Below are positions 1 to 6,662 of a stretch of DNA of 23,979 nt, one piece after another. This stretch comes from a virus. Position numbers and translations under genes: made by a program. Location: IMG/VR virus record IMGVR_UViG_3300023174_000625, positions 1-23,979 of that record; one strand, written 5' to 3'. Within the stretch, counting starts at the first letter, position 1. Each line of letters opens with the position of its first letter. The notes below the pieces were generated by a model. The model saw only the letters and a program-made list of their open reading frames with translations, did not search any database and was not told the origin of the DNA.

Positions 1-333
1 GCAGACAACGCAACACGTCGTGGACCACTTCGCTTTGAAGAAGGAATCGCAACTGACACTGATGTGCCAAACGATTTCCAAAAAGGCATTGCATCAGGTT
101 CTGCAGTAGCGCCTGGTCGTCCAAACCGTAATGCACCAGTGTGGCAGAAGTCTGCTGCTGAAACCCTCTCAGAGCGTGCACACGTAGGCTCTGCATCATG
201 GGCTGAAGCGCCAACTTTCCTTGGAGAGTTTGCACACGGAACAATGAACGACTACTCAGCAGCACAGATTGAGACCAAAGTCGTTTCAGGTGGACGTACA
301 CAGCGTATGTCTCCAACAGTCGTAAACGACTAA
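1..333 (+). CDS. Unknown phage protein, 3' part only (5'-truncated by window edge)
   Basis: The reading frame is open from base 1 and stops at 331-333, giving at least 110 residues; the true start lies upstream of the window. A GTG at 64 is in frame, but coding continues smoothly before it (ADNATRRGPLRFEEG...), so it is probably not the start. The sequence is rich in Ala, Thr, Ser and Gly, with no visible signal peptide, membrane segment or catalytic motif. Position upstream of the portal gene suggests a packaging or head gene, but nothing resembles a terminase nuclease domain. I do not recognise the family. It is followed by a GC-rich hairpin (349-378). Confidence 0.7.
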   Translation, partial: ADNATRRGPLRFEEGIATDTDVPNDFQKGIASGSAVAPGRPNRNAPVWQKSAAETLSERAHVGSASWAEAPTFLGEFAHGTMNDYSAAQIETKVVSGGRTQRMSPTVVND

Positions 334-348
334 GTTATTACACCTGAA

Positions 349-378
349 CTCCTCCCATGCTATAGGGTATGGGAGGAG
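349..378 (+). terminator. Perfect 10-bp hairpin after the first gene
   Basis: CTCCTCCCAT (349-358) pairs perfectly with ATGGGAGGAG (369-378) around a 10-base loop. It starts 15 bases after the stop at 333. The T-run is not immediate: only a loose TTATCTTTT follows from 384. It may be a weak terminator or an mRNA-processing hairpin. The right arm contains GGGAGGAG, a Shine-Dalgarno-like sequence that would be hidden in the stem; the free GGAGGAG at 393-399 serves the next gene. Confidence 0.5.
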
Positions 379-401
379 ATCAGTTATCTTTTGGAGGAGA
401 T

Positions 402-650
402 ATGAAAAAACCCGCTAACCCAAAACTGTATGCGATGATCGTTGCTCAGGCACGGGCCAAGTACTCCTCCTATCCAAATCCAGGTGCAAGTGCTTGGGTA
501 CATAAGAAATACGTACAGAGTGGCGGACAGTTCATCGAAACAACTGAAGCAACACGTCGTGCAGGTATGGCAAAAAAGAAACACGAAAAAGAAAAAGCAA
601 AGCATTTAGAAGAGAAAAAAGACGTTAAGAAAGATAAGAAGAATAAGTAA
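402..650 (+). CDS. Small basic protein, DUF5872-like
   Basis: This is an 82-residue protein. I chose ATG 402 because GGAGGAG (393-399) sits just upstream; an in-frame ATG at 369 lies inside the hairpin and lacks its own site. The N-terminal half (NPKLYAMIVAQARAKY, then YPNPGASAWVHKKYVQSGG) has the pattern of the short phage family I know as DUF5872: N-P-x-L, then Y-P-x-x-x-x-x-W-x-x-K-x-Y, then a GG. The family's role is unknown. The C-terminal third is almost all Lys, Glu and Asp and is probably disordered or nucleic-acid binding. Its TAA overlaps the portal ATG (TAATG), so the two are translationally coupled. The family call is from memory of the motif. Confidence 0.75.
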   Translation: MKKPANPKLYAMIVAQARAKYSSYPNPGASAWVHKKYVQSGGQFIETTEATRRAGMAKKKHEKEKAKHLEEKKDVKKDKKNK

Positions 651-2386
651 TGTCATTTCTTGACTTTAGTCCTCCGTCGTATAGAGCAGCGTCTAGCGAT
701 TTAACTATCTCTATTTCACCACTTGGTTTGGTGGAACTTGCTGACGAAGAATTTGAAGTCCACGGTCCTCGCCTCAACCGTTACTCACTAAACTGGGCAA
801 TGTACCTCGGTCATCACTGGGGTTACCGCCGTGAACAAGGCGAAATGCAGATTGCAGTTAACTACTATCGTGCATTCAATGATTATCTTTCACGCTTTAC
901 TTTTGGTAACGGCGTTCACTTCCGTTCTCCAAAAGCAACAGAAGCAATTATTCCAGATCGTCTAGAACGAATCTGGGAAGTAGACAATGACAAGATGCGT
1001 GTCCTACTTGAAATTGGACAGCAAGGCGGAATTACTGGTGACGTATTTGTAAAGGTCGCCTACGAAGAGCCATGGCAAGATTCTGCAGGTCACTTCCATC
1101 CTGGTCGTGTACGCATTCTTCCTATGAACTCTTCATTCTGTTTCCCTGAATTCCACCCACACGATCGCACACGTCTATTACGTTTTAAGCAGAAGTATCG
1201 TTTCTGGGGAACATCTCTTGAAGGTACACGCCAAGTATTTACTTATACAGAAATCCTTACCGATGACGTTATTGAAGAATACGTTAACGATGAGTTGATT
1301 GATTCACGCCCAAATCCACTTGGACTTATTCCAGTGGTACATATACCTAATGTTCCTGTTTCAGGATCGCCGTGGGGTCTCTCGGACGCACACGACATCA
1401 TCACTATCAACCGTGCATATAACGAAATTAGCACTGATGTTGCAGACATCATTAACTACCACGCATCACCAGTAACGGTGATCGTGGGTGCTAAAGCCTC
1501 TAACCTAGAAAAAGGCGCTAAGAAGGTTTGGGGCGGTCTTCCAAAAGATGCTCAGGTCTTCAACCTAGAAGGCGGTGCTCAAGGAATCGACGGAGCCTTG
1601 AAGTACCTAGAACTATTAAAGCGCTCAATGCATGAAATTATGAACATCCCAGAAACCGCACTGGGTCAAGTTCAAGCAATCTCTAACACTTCAGGTGTTG
1701 CTCTTTCTATTCAGTACCAGCCATTGATGAACCGCTATTCACAGAAGGTTGCTCAATACGGTAAGGGACTAGAACGCATCAATGAACTTGCTCTTAGAAC
1801 ATTGTTCTTAAAAGAGCCACAGACATTTACATACAATCCAGATGAAGACGGTCCAATCAAAGAAGGTCAGTTACCACAACTAGATCCTAATGATCCGATC
1901 TCTTACATGAACTACGTACAATTCCCACCTCCACTTCCACTTGATAAGTTGATTGCACTCAACGAAATCCAGACTAAGTTGGGAATGGGTCTAGAGTCCA
2001 AGGAAGGTGCGCTACGCACACTTGGCGAAGAATTCCCAGAAGAGAAGTTGCAAGAGATTCGTCAAGAACTTATCTCAGATGCTGAAGCCGATGGCGCTCT
2101 ACAACTGGTCAAGATTCAAATTCAGAAGCAGATCATGGACATGACTGGCATGATGCCAGGGCCTGACGGCAACTCTGCAATCCCTATGCAGCCTACAGAA
2201 CTAGGTGATGGGGATGTTATGGGCGATGGAATGATGGGGCCTGAGACTAAAAACAATCCTGAAAATGCCGCAAGTCAAGAGACTAAGGGCTTAGAGGTTC
2301 AGGCAGAAGCCGAGATCCGCAACAAACTTGTTACTGATGCCTACGGAACTAAACTTCCACAACGGAGATCAGTCGACAAAGAATAA
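650..2386 (+). CDS. Portal protein
   Basis: This 578-residue protein is typical in size for a phage portal, the dodecameric ring at one capsid vertex through which DNA is packaged and ejected. Portal features are visible in order: NDYLSRFTFGNGVHF (77-91), GDVFVKVAYEE near 130-140, the beta segment IPVVHIPN (227-234), and WGLSDAHDIITINRAYNE (242-259), the start of the long stem/clip helix region. An alpha-helical segment with ALKYLELLKRSMHEIM and NTSGVALSIQYQPLM (316-360) follows. The acidic, Met-rich C-terminal tail (about 460-578) looks disordered. It starts by TAATG overlap with the preceding small gene. The scaffold and major capsid protein downstream fit a classic head operon. The order rather than any single motif makes this secure. 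Confidence 0.93.
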   Translation: MSFLDFSPPSYRAASSDLTISISPLGLVELADEEFEVHGPRLNRYSLNWAMYLGHHWGYRREQGEMQIAVNYYRAFNDYLSRFTFGNGVHFRSPKATEAIIPDRLERIWEVDNDKMRVLLEIGQQGGITGDVFVKVAYEEPWQDSAGHFHPGRVRILPMNSSFCFPEFHPHDRTRLLRFKQKYRFWGTSLEGTRQVFTYTEILTDDVIEEYVNDELIDSRPNPLGLIPVVHIPNVPVSGSPWGLSDAHDIITINRAYNEISTDVADIINYHASPVTVIVGAKASNLEKGAKKVWGGLPKDAQVFNLEGGAQGIDGALKYLELLKRSMHEIMNIPETALGQVQAISNTSGVALSIQYQPLMNRYSQKVAQYGKGLERINELALRTLFLKEPQTFTYNPDEDGPIKEGQLPQLDPNDPISYMNYVQFPPPLPLDKLIALNEIQTKLGMGLESKEGALRTLGEEFPEEKLQEIRQELISDAEADGALQLVKIQIQKQIMDMTGMMPGPDGNSAIPMQPTELGDGDVMGDGMMGPETKNNPENAASQETKGLEVQAEAEIRNKLVTDAYGTKLPQRRSVDKE

Positions 2387-2391
2387 AAGAT

Positions 2392-2410
2392 TTCTGATTA
2401 ATTATCAGAA
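2392..2410. other. AT-rich inverted repeat after the portal gene
   Basis: TTCTGAT (2392-2398) and ATCAGAA (2404-2410) form a perfect 7-bp stem with a 5-base loop, six bases after the portal stop. The stem is AT-rich and no T-run follows, so it is unlikely to terminate transcription well. It could be an mRNA stability element or an operator-like site. Confidence 0.3.
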
Positions 2411-2433
2411 TATAGCAAGACAAAAGCAGTCAA

Positions 2434-2511
2434 ATGTACTGCAATTATCTTGTTAATAACCCAGTGGCACGCCGCAAGGCATTCGGACAACGACCTAAGA
2501 AAGACAAGTGA
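2434..2511 (+). CDS. Possible 25-residue basic mini-protein or leader peptide
   Basis: An ATG-initiated frame of 25 codons fills most of the 121-base gap between portal and scaffold. Its second half (ARRKAFGQRPKKDK) is strongly basic. An in-frame GTG at 2464 would give 15 residues. Its TGA (2509-2511) overlaps the GTG start (2508) of the scaffold gene, an arrangement typical of translational coupling. There is no clear Shine-Dalgarno upstream of either start, which weakens the case. It could be a real small virion or DNA-binding peptide, a coupling leader, or the remnant of a longer gene. Confidence 0.4.
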   Translation: MYCNYLVNNPVARRKAFGQRPKKDK

Positions 2512-3290
2512 TTACTATGGATAACCAAGTAGAAAATGCTGACCTATTGTCTCCAGCAATTTTGGAAGCAGCAGGAACCGCAAATGAAGTTTTTCAGAAT
2601 GAGGTAAATTCTGTGTATAGCGCAGACGACATTGCTAAGGCTCGTGAACAAGAGAAAGCAAAGTTGTACCCTCAGATGGAAAAGATGAAAGAAGAACTTG
2701 CAACTTTGAAGAAGGCTCGTGAAGAGCAGGCTGCCAAAGAAGCAGAGCGTGAAGCACGTATTGCTGAAGAAGCATCACGTCAAGAAGCGCTACGAAAAGA
2801 ACAAGAAGAGTCTGAACTTTCTGCTAAAGAACTCCTCGCAAAGAAGGAGCAAGAATTTAATTCTCTCCTAGAGAATGAACGTCTTGAAAGAGAACGTGCT
2901 TTTGCTCTCCTAGAACAAGAGCGCAGGTTCCAAGAACTTCAGAACTATCGTCAGACAAGACTTGAGCAGGAACGTGACAATATTATTCCTGAACTCATTG
3001 ACTTAATTGACGGTGATAGTCAAGAGGCTGTCGAACAGAGCATCTTGAACTTAAAAGAAAAGTCTGCTCGAATCTTGAACTCTGCACAAGCAGCAATGCA
3101 AAGTGCTAGACAACAAATGGCAGGAACTCGCATAACTGCACCTGCCGCAGGACCCCTCGATAATGATTCGGAACAAAAATCGTATACCCCTGATGGAATT
3201 CGGGGAATGGATATGGCGGAATATGCGAAGCAAAGAGCCAAACTACTTGGCAACGCAGCATCAAATAGAGGCCAGGGTCTTTTCGGTTAA
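2508..3290 (+). CDS. Capsid scaffolding protein
   Basis: This 260-residue protein lies between portal and major capsid protein, the usual place for the scaffold that directs shell assembly and is then removed. Residues about 40-160 are an unbroken Glu/Lys/Gln/Arg/Leu-rich helix with coiled-coil character (for example EQEKAKLYPQMEKMKEEL and LERERAFALLEQERR). A hydrophobic patch (IIPELIDLIDG) follows and the C-terminal tail is polar. I chose GTG 2508 because AAGAAAG precedes it at a good distance and it overlaps the mini-ORF stop; ATG 2517 is the alternative, three codons shorter. No protease motif is visible. The role is inferred from position and composition, since scaffolds share little sequence. 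Confidence 0.82.
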   Translation: MITMDNQVENADLLSPAILEAAGTANEVFQNEVNSVYSADDIAKAREQEKAKLYPQMEKMKEELATLKKAREEQAAKEAEREARIAEEASRQEALRKEQEESELSAKELLAKKEQEFNSLLENERLERERAFALLEQERRFQELQNYRQTRLEQERDNIIPELIDLIDGDSQEAVEQSILNLKEKSARILNSAQAAMQSARQQMAGTRITAPAAGPLDNDSEQKSYTPDGIRGMDMAEYAKQRAKLLGNAASNRGQGLFG

Positions 3291-3324
3291 TACCCTCAAC
3301 CAACTACAGAAAGGACTGCCCTAA

Positions 3325-4452
3325 ATGGCGTCTGCAATTACAGGCACTGGCCAACTCGCTGGTGCACCAACCGCTTACTCAGGTTCAAACTCAAGCCTGA
3401 ACCAAGCAATTCAAACAATCTGGTCAAAAGAAATTTTGTTCCAGGCAATGCCAATCCTCCGTTTCGAACAGTTTGCAGTAAAGAAGACTGAACTTGGTGT
3501 AGCACCAGGTCTTCGTGTTAACTTCCTTCGTTACAAGAACTTCGGTATCGATCCAACTCCGTTGACTGAAGGCGTTCGTATGACAACAAACGCACTCACA
3601 GCAGAGCAGATCGCTATCACAGTTGCTGAACACGGCTACGCAGTAGCAGTTTCAGAACTCCTACTTAACGCATCATTCGATGACGTTATGGCTTCTGCTT
3701 CACGTCTTCTTGGTCGCCACATGGCACAGTACCTCGACGTACAGGCACGCAACACACTTTCAGCAGCAACTTCTGCTGTATTCGGTTATGACCGCACTGG
3801 CCTCCAGGGTGTAAATGACTGGTACAACGAAGGAACTCCAGCATCTGGAATTTCAGCACTAGATGGTGACCACAAGTTGTCAACAGGCGCTGTAAAGGAT
3901 GCTGCTCTTACACTTGCTGGTAAGAACATCCCTCGCTTAGGTGAAACATATGTAATGTTCATCCACCCAAAGCAGTCACGTGACATTCGTTCGAACCCAG
4001 AGTTCATCGAAGTTACAAAGTACGCTGCTCCAGGTAACTTCATGCTCGGTGAAATCGGTCGTCTATACGACGTAGTATTCATCGAAACAACACAGGTTAA
4101 GTTGCTTGCGGCTTCTGGCTCATACACAACTTCAACTCTTGTTGGTGCTCCAGCATCTGCTGGCTCAATTCCTGTTAAGGCTAACACAGCCCCAGGTAAC
4201 GGTGGAAACCCAGAATCTGCAGATTACACAGCAGAAAAGGGTTACCTAACATCAGCAACAGGTAACACTGCAGATGCATACGAAGCAATCATGATTGGTG
4301 ACAACGCATTTGGTCACGCAATCTCTCTTCCAGTTGAACTCCGTGACGGTGGCGTTCTTGACTTCGGTCGTGAACACGCTCTTGCATGGTACGCAATCTG
4401 GGGCCTTGGTGTAATCACTGATCAAGCAATTGTGAAAGTTTATACCAATTAA
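3325..4452 (+). CDS. Major capsid protein, N4-gp56-like family
   Basis: This 375-residue protein forms the capsid shell. It matches the N4-gp56 family in layout: an N-terminal arm, an early helix (IQTIWSKEILFQAM, 29-42), a basic strand region (GLRVNFLRYKNF), the TEGV element at 81-84, then AEHGYAVAVSEL (101-112), which is the E-loop/spine region. A long helix with an amphipathic face (SRLLGRHMAQYLDVQARNTL) follows, and a late domain includes FIHPKQSRDIRSNPEF. The start has AGAAAGGA (3308-3315) upstream at good spacing. Codon use is very regular (many GTA, GCA, ACA), consistent with high expression. The scaffold lies immediately upstream and a strong hairpin follows. Confidence 0.92.
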   Translation: MASAITGTGQLAGAPTAYSGSNSSLNQAIQTIWSKEILFQAMPILRFEQFAVKKTELGVAPGLRVNFLRYKNFGIDPTPLTEGVRMTTNALTAEQIAITVAEHGYAVAVSELLLNASFDDVMASASRLLGRHMAQYLDVQARNTLSAATSAVFGYDRTGLQGVNDWYNEGTPASGISALDGDHKLSTGAVKDAALTLAGKNIPRLGETYVMFIHPKQSRDIRSNPEFIEVTKYAAPGNFMLGEIGRLYDVVFIETTQVKLLAASGSYTTSTLVGAPASAGSIPVKANTAPGNGGNPESADYTAEKGYLTSATGNTADAYEAIMIGDNAFGHAISLPVELRDGGVLDFGREHALAWYAIWGLGVITDQAIVKVYTN

Positions 4453-4466
4453 TAACTAAATGTCGT

Positions 4467-4497
4467 CTGGGGGTCCTACTCCTTCCTGGGCCCCCAG
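4467..4497 (+). terminator. Strong GC hairpin after the major capsid gene, no T-run
   Basis: CTGGGGGTCC (4467-4476) pairs with GGGCCCCCAG (4488-4497) as a 10-bp stem with one G-T wobble and an 11-base loop. It starts 14 bases after the capsid stop. No T-run follows, so complete termination is unlikely. A partial pause or a 3' stabiliser that keeps capsid mRNA abundant is more plausible. Confidence 0.55.
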
Positions 4498-4537
4498 GCA
4501 CATCACAATAAAAAACTAACTTAGGAGAATAAACACC

Positions 4538-4909
4538 GTGGCAAATACACCAACAAGTCCGCTTGACGCAACAGGTCGTGCAGCGGAAGCAGCAGCAAAG
4601 AAGAACGCAGCAGAACTAAAGAAGCGCAAGGATGAAATCTCCATTGCGGCTCAGATTGAGGCAGAGAGTCTGGAAAAGGATGTATTCGATCCTAAACAAC
4701 CAGATGCTCCACTTGTCCTAGATGAAATTGAAGACGTTGGAGTCTCTACAGCAGGTGACATGGTAGTAATTCGTACCATCACTGATGTTGAAGAAATGAC
4801 TTACGGAGTCGGAAACAACTACACCTTTAAGGCTGGAGTTAAGTACCGAGTTCCTGCACAACTTGCAGCATATCTAGAACAACTTGGTTACATTTGGCGT
4901 CCTAACTAA
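4538..4909 (+). CDS. Small capsid-associated protein, unknown family
   Basis: This 123-residue protein starts at GTG 4538 with TTAGGAG (4521-4527) upstream. Residues about 1-60 are Ala/Lys/Glu-rich and helical or disordered. Residues about 70-123 look like a small beta domain (MVVIRTITDVEEMTYG, then FKAGVKYRVPAQLAAYLEQLGYIW). The ending, with a hydrophobic 'Y-x-V-P' strand followed by a helix and 'LGY', is common in short proteins directly after major capsid genes. It lies between the capsid hairpin and the strong terminator, so it closes the head transcript. A decoration, head-completion or connector role is possible; none can be shown. Confidence 0.7.
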   Translation: MANTPTSPLDATGRAAEAAAKKNAAELKKRKDEISIAAQIEAESLEKDVFDPKQPDAPLVLDEIEDVGVSTAGDMVVIRTITDVEEMTYGVGNNYTFKAGVKYRVPAQLAAYLEQLGYIWRPN

Positions 4910-4930
4910 ACAGTTAGCACGTCTACAGTA

Positions 4931-4985
4931 GTCCGACCCTCAACTGGTTCCCGCCCTCCTCCCAGTTGGGGGTTGGACCTTTTTT
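4931..4985 (+). terminator. Strong intrinsic terminator ending the head operon
   Basis: GTCCGACCCTCAACTGG (4931-4947) pairs with CCAGTTGGGGGTTGGAC (4962-4978) over 17 positions with two G-T wobbles and a 14-base loop. It is followed by C and six T (4980-4985). This is a textbook rho-independent terminator, 21 bases after the preceding stop. It separates the head genes from the connector and fibre genes, so these should have their own promoter or depend on read-through. Confidence 0.9.
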
Positions 4986-5033
4986 GTGCGCCGATATACG
5001 AGATGATTGCACCAATAACTTTTCGGAGGTTCC

Positions 5034-6092
5034 GTGGCAACGATAAACAGCCTTGCAGACCGTTTACGGTATGAACTTGGCGACATTGGTAAGTCTTTTG
5101 TATACCAGTTTATTGCAGACGGAACTACAAATAGATTTTTAATTCCCTATTCTCCTCTTGATGGCGCTAACCTTGTGATTAATCAAGAGGGCGAGGATGT
5201 ATCTTCTACTGTAGAGGTAGAAGAAGCCACGGGCTACATAGTCTTTGATACAACCCCAACTGCTGGTGACTCTATCATCGTTGCTGGAAACTACTACAAA
5301 TACTTTACAACAATTGAGATCTGTCAATACGTTAATGACGCATTTGAGCAACACACAACTTTTCATACAGACTCTTATGGTCGCACAATGAGCGTTGCAA
5401 CTTTGCCTACAGTTGAAGAATATCCAGTTATTGTTTACGCATCTACACTAGCAATGTACACACTGGCTACAGATGCATCTTTTGATATTGACATTACGGC
5501 GCCAGATGGAGTGATGATTCCTCGTTCTGAACGTTATCGCCAGTTGATGCAGATGATCGATGTTCGCAAGAACCAATACAAAGAACTCTGTTCTCAACTA
5601 AGTATTGGCCTATACAAAATAGATGTATTCTCTTTGCGCCGTATTTCAAAGACAACAAACGAATATGTACCAATATTTCAACCACAAGAAATTGATGATA
5701 AGTCAACTAAGACTAGAGTTCGTTTACCTATTCCAACTTATGGAAATGTTAAATCAATCCCAACAACAGTTGTTCAAGACCTCAATATTTATGAAGGCGA
5801 TGCATACGAGTTCTCTATTCGTTTAGATTTTGAAGTAAACAATTTAACCCCATTGGCGCAAATTAGAGCATTGCCAGGTGCTGCAGTTGTACTTACTGAG
5901 TTTACTGTGACAAAACCAGATATCACTGAAGATGGAGATAACCAACGAACATTAGTACTTTCTCTTACTGGTGATCAGACTCGTTTACTTCCTGGAAAAT
6001 CTTATTACGATGTACAATTGACAGACGAAGAAAACGTAACACATACATATGTTTCTGGACAGATCTTTAAAACACCAGAGGTGAGTCAATGA
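5034..6092 (+). CDS. Head-tail connector-like protein with C-terminal Ig-like domain
   Basis: This 352-residue protein starts at GTG 5034 with CGGAGG (5024-5029) upstream. The N-terminal part (MATINSLADRLRYELGD..., then ICQYVNDAFEQHTTFHTD) resembles phage connector or adaptor proteins that sit below the portal, here with an inserted beta-rich stretch (FLIPYSPLDGANLVI). Residues about 245-350 (IYEGDAYEFSIRL ... LPGKSYYDVQLTDE ... [12 protein letters not shown]) have the pattern of the small beta-sandwich seen in baseplate and upper-fibre proteins such as BppU N-terminal-like domains. Its last bases overlap the next gene (ATGA). A plausible role is to anchor fibres to the portal/tail vertex. 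Both domain calls are by pattern only. Confidence 0.7.
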   Translation: MATINSLADRLRYELGDIGKSFVYQFIADGTTNRFLIPYSPLDGANLVINQEGEDVSSTVEVEEATGYIVFDTTPTAGDSIIVAGNYYKYFTTIEICQYVNDAFEQHTTFHTDSYGRTMSVATLPTVEEYPVIVYASTLAMYTLATDASFDIDITAPDGVMIPRSERYRQLMQMIDVRKNQYKELCSQLSIGLYKIDVFSLRRISKTTNEYVPIFQPQEIDDKSTKTRVRLPIPTYGNVKSIPTTVVQDLNIYEGDAYEFSIRLDFEVNNLTPLAQIRALPGAAVVLTEFTVTKPDITEDGDNQRTLVLSLTGDQTRLLPGKSYYDVQLTDEENVTHTYVSGQIFKTPEVSQ

Positions 6093-6649
6093 GTCCAAAC
6101 CAATACACACGCCCAGGTGCCAACAATGTTCCAATTGCCGTTAACGATGTCGTATTAATCACAACTCCAGAAGGCACTACTCATCCATCAGGTTGTGGAT
6201 GTGGTAGTTGTTCTGGTGGTGGAGCAGTTACTGGTGCTCAAGGTACTCAAGGCGTCAGAGGCGCCCAAGGAGTACAGGGTGTACAGGGTACCCAAGGCAT
6301 CGGTATACAGGGAACTCAAGGTAGAACTGGTGCTGGAACCCAAGGAACACAAGGAACTATCGGTGTTCAGGGAGCAACAGGTATTGGTGGGGCAGCAGTT
6401 GATAATACGGATGATGTTCCAGAAGGTACTACAAATAAATACTTTACAGTTGGTCGTGTATCATACGAGCACATCCAGGGAGTGGCTAGTGCTACCTGGA
6501 GTATTGTTCACAATTTAAAGTTTTATCCTAACGTTACAGTTCAAGATTCGGCTGGTAATATAGTCGAAGGTGAAATCGCCTATACTAATTCGGACTCCTT
6601 AGTAATAACCTTTTCAGCAGCGTTCTCAGGAATAGCCTACTTATCTTAA
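6089..6649 (+). CDS. Short collagen-like fibre protein with Cys cluster
   Basis: This 186-residue protein is coupled to the previous gene by ATGA. It has an N-terminal head (1-35), then C-x-C-x-x-C (C36, C38, C41) directly before a collagen-like rod of about 18 G-x-y triplets (48-100, for example [16 protein letters not shown]). [17 protein letters not shown] linker, frequent in phage fibres, follows. The C-terminal beta domain (126-186: [20 protein letters not shown] ... [15 protein letters not shown]) is one I recognise from many tail fibres. The Cys cluster next to a triple helix could act as a covalent trimer lock. A role as a short tail fibre or linker fibre is inferred. Confidence 0.85.
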   Translation: MSPNQYTRPGANNVPIAVNDVVLITTPEGTTHPSGCGCGSCSGGGAVTGAQGTQGVRGAQGVQGVQGTQGIGIQGTQGRTGAGTQGTQGTIGVQGATGIGGAAVDNTDDVPEGTTNKYFTVGRVSYEHIQGVASATWSIVHNLKFYPNVTVQDSAGNIVEGEIAYTNSDSLVITFSAAFSGIAYLS

Positions 6650-6662
6650 AGGAGATAACCGA

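Noticed and set aside
3786-4187. 133-codon minus-strand frame inside the major capsid gene
   Set aside because: It lies wholly within a confident capsid gene, is explained by codon bias, and has no start signal.
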